Below are positions 1-5,202 of a stretch of DNA of 6,595 nucleotides, piece by piece; position 1 is the stretch's first letter, and every line of letters begins with the position of its first letter. The stretch comes from Alphaproteobacteria bacterium (lineage in GTDB: Bacteria; Pseudomonadota; Alphaproteobacteria; ATCC43930; CGMCC-115725), in contig VAZR01000125.1 in NCBI GenBank assembly GCA_005888515.1, positions 1 to 6,595 on the forward strand, given 5' to 3'. The notes under the pieces were generated by a model that had not been told where the DNA came from, made no database searches, and worked only from the letters and a program-made list of their open reading frames with translations. The position numbers were made by a program, and so were the translations under genes.

Positions 1-40
1 TGACTTATTTCGCAGCCTCTGATACGAACGGGGCATCCTC

Positions 41-54
41 TGGGTTATAACCCA
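41..54. promoter_or_regulatory. Perfect 14-bp palindrome upstream of ilvE, possible operator
   Basis: The sequence TGGGTTATAACCCA is a perfect 14-bp palindrome ending 35 bases before the preferred ilvE start. Its AT core (TTATAA) resembles a -10 element, although I find no convincing -35 hexamer about 17 bases upstream. A repressor binding here would cover the likely promoter. The role is inferred from symmetry and position only; a chance palindrome is possible. Confidence 0.35.
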
Positions 55-74
55 TCTCCGTGCAACCGCGCCTT

Positions 75-81
75 GCAGGGA
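75..81 (+). promoter_or_regulatory. Ribosome binding site deciding the ilvE start
   Basis: GCAGGGA, followed by an 8-base T-rich spacer, precedes ATG 90. This supports that start over the in-frame GTG at 60, which has no comparable purine-rich site before it. Confidence 0.6.
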
Positions 82-89
82 TTTTTTCA

Positions 90-1184
90 ATGAACGCCCC
101 TTCGAATCCCATCTTCTCCCGGCGCCCCACGGACCGGCCGGTGGCGCCCGACGTCAGGGCTGGTCTGTTGCAGGATCCGGGCTTCGGCAAGATCTTCACG
201 GATCACATGGTGACGATCCGCTGGACGCAGGATCGCGGATGGCATGATGCGGAGGTGCGCGCCCGCGCGCCGATTGCGCTCGATCCGGCCGCCGCCGTGC
301 TGCACTACGGTCAGGAAATATTCGAGGGGCTGAAGGCTTATAATTTCGGCAACGGCTCGATTGCCCTCTTCCGGCCAGAGCAGAACGCACGCCGCTTCCA
401 GGCTTCGGCCGCCCGCATGAGCATGCCGGAACTGCCCGAAACCGTATTCCTGCAAGCGGTGGACGAACTGGTGACGATCGATGCCGCGTGGATCCCGGAA
501 GGTGACGGCAGCCTCTATCTGCGGCCGTTCATGTTCGCGACGGAAGCCTTCCTCGGCGTCCGCCCATCCTACGAATATTTGTTCGTCCTGATCGCCAGCT
601 CCGTGGGCTCCTATTTCAAGGGCGGCGAGAAGCCGGTGACCGTGTGGGTGACGGACCGCTACACCCGCGCGTCCGAGGGCGGCACGGGCGCCGTCAAATG
701 CGGCGGGAATTATGCGGCGAGCCTGGCCGCGCAGGCCGAAGCCATTGAGAACGGCTGCGATCAGGTCGTGTTCCTCGATGCGGCCGAACATCGCTGGGTC
801 GAGGAACTCGGCGGCATGAACGTTTTCCTCGTGATGGATGACGGCTCGCTGGTAACGCCGCCGCTCTCCGGTACAATCCTGCCGGGCATCACGCGCGACG
901 CGATCATCACCCTGGCGCACAAGGAAGGCCAAACGGTCCGCGAGGAACGCTATTCGATGGACCAGTGGCGTTCGGACGCCAGGAGCGGAAGGCTGAAGGA
1001 AGCATTCGCCTGCGGCACCGCCGCCGTCGTCGCTTCGATCGGCAAGATCAAGAGCACTGCGGGAGACATACTGATCGCCGACGGTTCGACCGGCCCGATA
1101 ACGGCCGCCATCAAGGCGAAGCTGGTCGGCATCCAGCGCGGCGAGATTGCCGACGAGTTCGGCTGGGTGCGCCGGATAGGGTGA
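90..1184 (+). CDS. ilvE: Branched-chain amino acid aminotransferase, long (type II) class IV form
   Basis: This enzyme is a PLP-dependent fold-type IV aminotransferase. It interconverts leucine, isoleucine and valine with their 2-oxo acids using glutamate/2-oxoglutarate, the last step of branched-chain amino acid synthesis in the cytoplasm. The 364 residues match the usual length of the long BCAT subfamily. Visible motifs include LHYGQEIFEGLKAY (about residues 71-84), YLRPFMFA (143-150), the PLP lysine in AVKCGGNYA (Lys203), EELGGMNVF (238-246), the loop TPPLSGTILPGITRD (256-270), and the phosphate-binding ACGTAAVV (307-314). The C-terminus FGWVRRIG looks natural, so the gene appears intact. 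I chose ATG at 90 over an in-frame GTG at 60 because AGGGA at 77-81 is correctly placed before it and the extra ten residues have no family support. A palindrome lies upstream. Immediately downstream is a fragment of a second, differently classed aminotransferase. Confidence 0.95.
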   Translation: MNAPSNPIFSRRPTDRPVAPDVRAGLLQDPGFGKIFTDHMVTIRWTQDRGWHDAEVRARAPIALDPAAAVLHYGQEIFEGLKAYNFGNGSIALFRPEQNARRFQASAARMSMPELPETVFLQAVDELVTIDAAWIPEGDGSLYLRPFMFATEAFLGVRPSYEYLFVLIASSVGSYFKGGEKPVTVWVTDRYTRASEGGTGAVKCGGNYAASLAAQAEAIENGCDQVVFLDAAEHRWVEELGGMNVFLVMDDGSLVTPPLSGTILPGITRDAIITLAHKEGQTVREERYSMDQWRSDARSGRLKEAFACGTAAVVASIGKIKSTAGDILIADGSTGPITAAIKAKLVGIQRGEIADEFGWVRRIG

Positions 1185-1482
1185 CGCCCGCGAATTGCAC
1201 ACCCCGACGCCGGATTGCTTCCTGAACGGCATCACCCGCCAGACCGTCATCGCGCTGGCGAAACAGCGCGGCATCAAGGTTGTCGAGCGGGCGATCATGC
1301 CGAACGAGCTCGGCAAGGCCGACGAGGTTTTCCTGACCGGCTCGGCCGCCGAGGTCACCCCGGTCGGCGAGATCATCGGCGCGGTCGGCCATTACCGCTT
1401 CACCCCGGGCACGATCTGCCGCCTGATGTGGGAGGATTATGACCGGCTGGTCGGCAAGAACGTGGCCGCGACCGCAGCCTGA
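1180..1482 (+). pseudogene. C-terminal remnant of a short (type I) branched-chain aminotransferase
   Basis: An open frame of about 100 codons begins after an in-frame TAG at 1177-1179 and ends with TGA at 1480-1482. Its product resembles the last third of the ~290-residue alphaproteobacterial BCAT. Visible blocks are LHTPTPDCFLNGITR (from 1195), the phosphate-binding loop FLTGSAAEVTPV, and the closing RFTPGTICRLMWEDYD. The N-terminal two thirds are missing, including the PLP lysine and the small domain, so it cannot be an active transaminase. It is in a different frame from ilvE and starts directly after the ilvE stop. It is not a frameshifted tail of ilvE, because ilvE already has its own copies of these motifs and a normal C-terminus. 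The frame is free of stops and the motifs are well preserved, which suggests a recent truncation. A TTG at 1195 could in principle start a 95-residue peptide, but I see no clear ribosome binding site. An assembly join is a possible alternative. Confidence 0.75.
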
Positions 1483-1535
1483 GGATTGGCGCGTAACCTG
1501 CTCTTTACCTAAAGCCGGTAACATCCGGTTTCAGC

Positions 1536-1569
1536 AAGCGGAGCCCTAATGTAAACGGGCTCCGTTTTT
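1536..1569 (+). terminator. Rho-independent terminator after the ilvE region
   Basis: CGGAGCCC (1539-1546) pairs perfectly with GGGCTCCG (1557-1564) around a 10-base loop, and is followed directly by TTTTT (1565-1569). The A-rich base of the left arm can pair with the first Ts. A weaker hairpin with CCGG arms (about 1511-1531, AAAGCCGG / CCGGTTT) lies just before it. It should end transcription from ilvE. Because it sits only 32 bases before the next start codon, it could also act as an attenuator for that gene. Confidence 0.8.
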
Positions 1570-1601
1570 GCGACTGTAAACTGGACGGGAATTTAGGCCA
1601 A

Positions 1602-1847
1602 ATGTCCGCGGGTCCTGTTCTAGACGTGCCAAAGCTGACCGAGCAGGAAATGCAGCAATTGCAGGTGCTGCTGTTTCGTTATCTGACGCATAAGACCGCC
1701 GGATTTAGCGATATAGTCACCGAAAAGCTGGTCAATAAATGTCAGGCGATGCCGATGCTCGAACCGCCTGCGGCCGAACCTACCGCCCCGCCGGCCGCCG
1801 CGAACGGGAAGCGGAAAGCCAAGCCGGCCCCGGCCCCGGCGGGCTAA
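1602..1847 (+). CDS. Small protein of unknown function with Pro/Ala/Lys-rich tail
   Basis: This is an 81-codon open frame starting with ATG and ending with TAA. I do not recognise the family. Residues 12-50 look like a small folded helical unit (LTEQEMQQLQVLLFRYLTH, then FSDIVTEKLVNKC). The tail from about residue 53 is almost entirely Pro, Ala, Glu and Lys, ending KRKAKPAPAPAG, and is probably disordered and basic. No signal peptide or membrane segment is evident. The only Shine-Dalgarno-like sequences are GGACGGGA at 1583-1590, which is rather far (11 bases), and a weak AGG at 1595-1597. The first half is visibly less GC-rich than the neighbouring genes. Support for a real gene comes from an amphipathic N-terminal half with sensible composition and from no competing gene on the other strand. 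A lineage-specific protein seems most likely. Confidence 0.55.
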   Translation: MSAGPVLDVPKLTEQEMQQLQVLLFRYLTHKTAGFSDIVTEKLVNKCQAMPMLEPPAAEPTAPPAAANGKRKAKPAPAPAG

Positions 1848-1907
1848 GCCGGTAAGCTAGACCGCACCCAGATAGACCTTCCGGGCTACGTTCATCCGAC
1901 CCTCAAT

Positions 1908-1989
1908 CGTCATCCCGGCGAAGGCTGGGACCCACTGTTCCGTAGCTCGTGCATCTGACAAGTGGATCCCGGCCTTCGCCAGGATGACG
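1908..1989. repeat. Large imperfect inverted repeat (REP-like) between convergent genes
   Basis: The left arm at 1908-1936 begins CGTCATCCCGGCGAAGGC. The right arm at 1961-1989 is its reverse complement with 26 of 29 positions matching, around a 24-base loop. Dispersed copies of this kind of sequence are, from memory, frequent between genes in sphingomonads and some other alphaproteobacteria. It occupies the spacer between the 81-codon gene and the convergent moaE. It could form a strong hairpin in transcripts from either side, protecting 3' ends or helping termination, but no T-run follows it on either strand. The rest of the 1848-2030 spacer shows nothing I can identify. Confidence 0.8.
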
Positions 1990-2030
1990 GTCTTATGGGC
2001 CGTGTAAGCGAGGTTTGCGCCGAACCGGGC

Positions 2031-2477
2031 TCAGCGCCAGCGACGCGTCGCGGCGTCGTCCTCGGCGCACGCTTCGACCCAGCGCTCCCCTTCCGGCGTC
2101 TCCTCGCTCTTCCAGAACGGCGCGTCGGTTTTCAGCCAATCGATTAGAAAATGACAGGCGGCGAGCGCGGCCTCGCGATGCGGGGATGCCGTCGCGACCA
2201 GCACGATGCGGTCGCCCGGCTCCAACCGTCCGTAGCGATGGATGACCAGCGAGGCGGAGAGCGGCCAGCGCCGGTTGGCCTCGGCCTCGATCTCGGCCAG
2301 CTTTTTTTCCGTCATGCCGGGATAATGTTCGAGGCTCAGCGCCGACACCTGATCCGGCCCGCCCAAATCGCGCACCAGCCCGACAAAGCTCGCGACACCG
2401 CCGATCGTGTGATCGCCGGCCGAGAGCCGTTCCAGCTCCTTGCCGGTGTCAAAATCCTCGCGTTGTACCCGGATCAT
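2031..2477 (-). CDS. moaE: Molybdopterin synthase catalytic (large) subunit MoaE
   Basis: MoaE pairs with thiocarboxylated MoaD to put the dithiolene sulfurs into precursor Z (cPMP), giving molybdopterin in the cytoplasm. The 148 residues match the family length. Visible motifs are GGVASFVGLVRD (26-37), LEHYPGM (49-55), IHRYGRLEPGD (79-89), ASPHREAA (97-104), and the active-site block LKTDAPFWKSE (115-125). The two lysines of that block, Lys116 and Lys123, correspond to the catalytic pair of E. coli MoaE. The ending GERWVEA...RRW is also typical. The gene starts with ATG three bases after the moaD stop. Its ribosome binding site GGAGG (2485-2489) lies inside the last codons of moaD, so translation of the two subunits is probably coupled. 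It is the last gene of the - strand cluster and faces the inverted repeat at 1908-1989. Confidence 0.96.
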   Translation of the reverse strand: MIRVQREDFDTGKELERLSAGDHTIGGVASFVGLVRDLGGPDQVSALSLEHYPGMTEKKLAEIEAEANRRWPLSASLVIHRYGRLEPGDRIVLVATASPHREAALAACHFLIDWLKTDAPFWKSEETPEGERWVEACAEDDAATRRWR

Positions 2478-2480
2478 TCG

Positions 2481-2744
2481 TCAGCCTCCGGTTACCGGCG
2501 GGAAAATCGCGATCTCGTCGCCGGGGTGCACCGGGTGTTCGTTCCCGACATAGTTCTGGTTGACCGCGACTCGGATCACCGACAGATCGCGCAGCGCCTC
2601 GGCATAATTCGGGCCGCGGCCGCGCAGCCAATCGAGCAGCCCGGCAACATCATGCACCTCCGCCGGCAATGGCACTTCCTCTTCGACCTGGCCGACCCGC
2701 GCCCGCAGCCAAGCGAAATACAGCAGCTTCACCGGCGCGCTCAT
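2481..2744 (-). CDS. moaD: Molybdopterin synthase sulfur-carrier (small) subunit MoaD
   Basis: This ubiquitin-like sulfur carrier has a C-terminal Gly-Gly that is adenylated by MoeB and converted to a thiocarboxylate, the sulfur donor used by MoaE. The 87 residues fit the family. The N-terminal strand is VKLLYFAWLRARVG, the middle holds VRG-type helix and VAVNQNYV, and the end is HPGDEIAIFPPVTGG. I chose ATG at 2744 rather than upstream in-frame starts because the protein then begins just before the first conserved beta strand. A longer frame would also overlap moeA extensively. The ATG overlaps the moeA stop as ATGA, implying translational coupling. No moeB appears in the window, so activation must be supplied from elsewhere. 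Confidence 0.95.
   Translation of the reverse strand: MSAPVKLLYFAWLRARVGQVEEEVPLPAEVHDVAGLLDWLRGRGPNYAEALRDLSVIRVAVNQNYVGNEHPVHPGDEIAIFPPVTGG
2485..2489 (-). promoter_or_regulatory. moaE ribosome binding site formed by moaD's Gly-Gly codons
   Basis: On the - strand, GGA-GGC encodes the essential C-terminal diglycine of MoaD and at the same time supplies GGAGG, 7 bases before the moaE ATG. The same bases therefore serve protein function and translation initiation. Confidence 0.65.
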
Positions 2745-3994
2745 CCGATCACTTCCGAGAACGCGAGAAAATCGACCGTCGCGCCGGGCGCGACCTGACT
2801 GATCGCCTCGTCGAGCACGACAAAACCATCGGACTGCACGATCGAGGACAGGATGCCGGCGCCGTCTTTCGGATAGCGCCACGCCACGACGGCGCTGTTC
2901 TCGCGCACCAGGCTGGCGCGCAGATATTCGCGGCGCCCCGGCTTTTTACGGTAGGTGAAGTTGGCGGTGACGGGGAATTGAAGCGGTGGTCGCGGCTCCG
3001 CGCCGGCGAGGCGCAGGATCAACGGCCGCGCCAATATCGCGAAGGTCAGCGCCGCGGCGACCGGGTTGCCGGGCAAGCCGATCAATGGCACGCCGCGCAC
3101 CTGCCCCAGCGCCACCGGCCGCCCCGGCTTGATCGCCAGGCGCCAGAAATCGAGCCGGCCGAGCCGCTCGATCGCGGCTTTGACATGGTCTTCCTCGCCG
3201 GTCGAGACGCCGCCCGAAGTCACGATCAGATCGTGCCCGGTGCTGGCTGCAGCGAGCGTATCGGCGAGCCCCTCGGCACGGTCCGGCCGGATCCCGAGAT
3301 CGCTGACGCCGCAGCCGAGCGCCTGCATCAGCGCCAGCAGCATGACCCGGTTCGCGTCGTAGATCATGCCGGCAGCCAGCTTCTGCCCCGGTTCGCGCAC
3401 CTCGTCGCCGGTCGACAGCAGCGCGACACGCAGCCGCCGGAATACCGGCAGCCGGTGTTGGCCGAGCGCGGCGGCGAGCCCGAGATCGGCCGGCTTGAGC
3501 CGCCGTCCCGCCGCCAGCGCGACCACTCCCTTGGCGACGTCCTCGCCGGGATGGCGGCGATTGGCGCCCTTCCGGATGCCTGGGGCGAGCCGCACCCTTC
3601 CCTCTTCGACGACGCAATCCTCCTGCATCATGACGGTGTCGAGACCATCCGGCATCGGCGCGCCGGTGAAGATGCGGATCGCCTCGCCACGAGCGGCTGG
3701 GCGGCCGAGCGGGTGGCCGGCGGCGGCGCGCCCCGTCACCGGCAACACCGTATCGCAATCGGGCAGCAGATCGGCATGGGCGACCGCATAGCCATCCACC
3801 GCGCTGTTGGCATGCGGCGGCACATCAATCGCCGCGACCAGATCGCGGGCGAGGACGCGGCCGCACGCCTCGGCGAGCGGCACCTCCTCCTCGGAGACAA
3901 CGGGTGTGACCCGCTCCTCGATCAGCGCGAGGGCCGCGTCGACGCCGAGCAATTTGCCGCCAAAGGCAAAACAATCGTCGCTGAGCTGCGCCAT
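2741..3994 (-). CDS. moeA: Molybdopterin molybdenumtransferase MoeA
   Basis: MoeA inserts molybdate into adenylylated molybdopterin, releasing AMP and forming active molybdenum cofactor. The 417 residues match the usual length. The four-domain layout is visible: an N-terminal domain with NSAVDGYAV (63-71, Asp67 equivalent to the essential Asp of E. coli MoeA), then FTGAPMPDGLDTVMMQED (109-126) and GANRRHPGEDV (143-153). The MoCF-binding domain carries LLSTGDEV (192-199), YDANRVML (212-219), TSGGVSTGEEDHV (259-271), KPGRPVALG (289-297) and GLPGNPVAA (306-314). A C-terminal beta domain follows from about 336. The ATG overlaps the last base of the mobB stop (TGATG), and AGGG at 4003-4006 is a suitable ribosome binding site. 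The 3' end overlaps moaD. No key residue appears to be missing. Confidence 0.96.
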   Translation of the reverse strand: MAQLSDDCFAFGGKLLGVDAALALIEERVTPVVSEEEVPLAEACGRVLARDLVAAIDVPPHANSAVDGYAVAHADLLPDCDTVLPVTGRAAAGHPLGRPAARGEAIRIFTGAPMPDGLDTVMMQEDCVVEEGRVRLAPGIRKGANRRHPGEDVAKGVVALAAGRRLKPADLGLAAALGQHRLPVFRRLRVALLSTGDEVREPGQKLAAGMIYDANRVMLLALMQALGCGVSDLGIRPDRAEGLADTLAAASTGHDLIVTSGGVSTGEEDHVKAAIERLGRLDFWRLAIKPGRPVALGQVRGVPLIGLPGNPVAAALTFAILARPLILRLAGAEPRPPLQFPVTANFTYRKKPGRREYLRASLVRENSAVVAWRYPKDGAGILSSIVQSDGFVVLDEAISQVAPGATVDFLAFSEVIG

Positions 3995-4488
3995 CAGCCG
4001 AGCCCTAGATGGTCGGTGATGAAAGCGGCGACCGCGGCGGCATCGGCCAGCGGCAACAATGGCAGCGGGGCAGCGAACGGCTCGTCGGTAGCGATCGCCA
4101 CGATATGCGGGTCCTCAGGGTAGATCAGCGGCTTGCCGAGCGATGGCCGGTGCACTTCGAGCTTGGGATGCGGCTGGCGCTTGAAGCCTTCGACGAGCAG
4201 CAGATCGACCGGGCTCATTTGTGCGACCAACTCGTCGAGCGAGGGCTCCACCTGGCCGCGCAATTCATGCATCAAGGCCCAGCGCCGCACCGAGGCGACC
4301 ATGACTTCTGTGGCACCGGCCTGGCGATGCCGCCAGGAATCCTTGCCCGGCCGGTCAATATCGAATTCGTGGTGGGCATGCTTGATCGTCGACACCGAAA
4401 GACCTCGCGCCACCAGTTCGGGGATGAGCGCGGCCAGCAGCGTCGTCTTGCCGCTGCCGCTCCAGCCGGCGAGGCCGAAGATGCGCAT
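3994..4488 (-). CDS. mobB: Molybdopterin-guanine dinucleotide biosynthesis protein MobB
   Basis: MobB is a P-loop GTPase that assists MobA in attaching GMP to the molybdenum cofactor, giving the dinucleotide form used by DMSO-reductase-family enzymes. The N-terminus IFGLAGWSGSGKTTLL contains the Walker A motif. The MobB signature IKHAHHEFDIDRPGKDS follows, then RHRQAGA and LLLVEGFKRQPHPKLEV, which includes the Walker B-like strand. I chose ATG at 4488 (164 residues) because AGGGA at 4498-4502 precedes it by 9 bases and the protein then starts directly at the first strand, as in the family. An in-frame GTG at 4509 would add seven residues but has no good ribosome binding site. The gene lies 69 bases after pgsA and overlaps moeA by one base. 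No mobA is present in the window. Confidence 0.93.
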   Translation of the reverse strand: MRIFGLAGWSGSGKTTLLAALIPELVARGLSVSTIKHAHHEFDIDRPGKDSWRHRQAGATEVMVASVRRWALMHELRGQVEPSLDELVAQMSPVDLLLVEGFKRQPHPKLEVHRPSLGKPLIYPEDPHIVAIATDEPFAAPLPLLPLADAAAVAAFITDHLGLG

Positions 4489-4497
4489 CCCGAGCCG

Positions 4498-4502
4498 TCC
4501 CT
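4498..4502 (-). promoter_or_regulatory. Ribosome binding site deciding the mobB start
   Basis: AGGGA on the - strand sits 9 bases before ATG 4488. It would lie inside the coding region if the GTG at 4509 were used, and so favours the shorter protein. Confidence 0.5.
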
Positions 4503-4557
4503 GCGTCACTTAGGCGGCAGAGGGCCGCGCCGCAAGCGCCGGGCTGGGGGCCGTGTA

Positions 4558-5157
4558 TTAGGCGAGATGCTGCGATTTCCCATGGGCCGCCGGCGGCGTG
4601 CGCGTCATATGGGCGAGGCCGGCGCGCAGATAATCGTAGCCGGTCACCAAGGTTAAGAGCGCGGCGACCCACAGCAGGGTCTCGCCGATCGCGACGACGG
4701 GCAGAAAAGCTGGGCCTGCGCTGCCGACGATCAACACCCCGATCGCGACCATCTGGATCGCGGTCTTCCACTTGGCGAGCCGCGACACCGGCAGCCCGAC
4801 GCGCAGCGCCGCGAGGTATTCGCGCAAGCCCGATACCAGGATCTCGCGGCACAGGATCACCAAGGCCGGCAGCAGGGTCCATTCGGTATTGAAGCGGTCC
4901 TTGGCGACCAGCATGAACAATGTCGCCGCGACCAGCAATTTGTCAGCGATCGGATCGAGAAACCGGCCGAGCTCGGATTGCTGTTCCCAGCGGCGCGCCA
5001 TATGGCCGTCGAGCCAGTCGGTGAATCCCGCCGCCGAGAACAGCGCGCAGGCGAACCAGCGCGCGTAATCGCCCGGCACATAAAAGCTCGCCACGACCAG
5101 CGGCACCGCCAGGATGCGCGACAAGGTCAACAAATTGGGCAGGCTGGTCAGCGGCAC
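4558..5157 (-). CDS. pgsA: CDP-diacylglycerol--glycerol-3-phosphate 3-phosphatidyltransferase
   Basis: PgsA transfers a phosphatidyl group from CDP-diacylglycerol to glycerol 3-phosphate, the committed step to phosphatidylglycerol and cardiolipin in the inner membrane. The 199 residues fit the family. The complete CDP-alcohol phosphotransferase motif is visible: Asp47-x2-Asp50-Gly51-x2-Ala54-Arg55-x8-Gly64-x3-Asp68-x3-Asp72. Several hydrophobic membrane segments are evident, around residues 15-27, 33-46, 74-86, 96-110 and 132-171. The N-terminal SLPNLLTLSRI is characteristic of PgsA. The start is GTG at 5157, preceded by GGAGGGA (5161-5167 on the - strand). The gene lies 45 bases downstream of uvrC, an association I recall as common in proteobacteria, and 69 bases before mobB. 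It is probably co-transcribed with both. Confidence 0.95.
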   Translation of the reverse strand: MPLTSLPNLLTLSRILAVPLVVASFYVPGDYARWFACALFSAAGFTDWLDGHMARRWEQQSELGRFLDPIADKLLVAATLFMLVAKDRFNTEWTLLPALVILCREILVSGLREYLAALRVGLPVSRLAKWKTAIQMVAIGVLIVGSAGPAFLPVVAIGETLLWVAALLTLVTGYDYLRAGLAHMTRTPPAAHGKSQHLA

Positions 5158-5202
5158 TCGTCCCTCCAGGCCGGCAGTCGGCGCGAAAGAGAGGCCGGCA
5201 TC

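Noticed and set aside
1..50. Possible end of an upstream + strand gene (TGA at 1-3, or an open frame ending TAA at 48-50), or a 16-codon - strand frame ending at 5
   Set aside because: Too little sequence to judge; none of the short peptides resembles a known C-terminus or leader peptide.
87..1376. Long - strand open frame (429 codons) opposite ilvE and its downstream fragment
   Set aside because: It is the antisense shadow of clear aminotransferase coding sequence in GC-rich DNA. Its product is rich in Arg, Ala and Gly and has no recognisable motif.
60..1482. ilvE and the downstream fragment as one gene broken by a frameshift
   Set aside because: ilvE already contains its own GITRD and GTAAVV motifs and a normal C-terminus, and the downstream part repeats the equivalent motifs in short-type form. 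The two parts come from different subfamilies.
2031..2882. Longer moaD version starting at 2882
   Set aside because: The extra 46 residues are Arg-rich shadow sequence of the moeA 3' end. The ATG at 2744, overlapping the moeA stop, gives a normal MoaD.
2669..4123. Long + strand open frame (484 codons) opposite moeA and moaD
   Set aside because: It lies across moeA, whose motifs are unambiguous. The product is an Arg/Ala/Gln-rich shadow without domain signs.
4489..4557. Terminator or promoter in the pgsA-mobB gap
   Set aside because: The 69 bases are GC-rich with only short imperfect stems (around 4526-4545), no T-run, and no convincing promoter hexamers.
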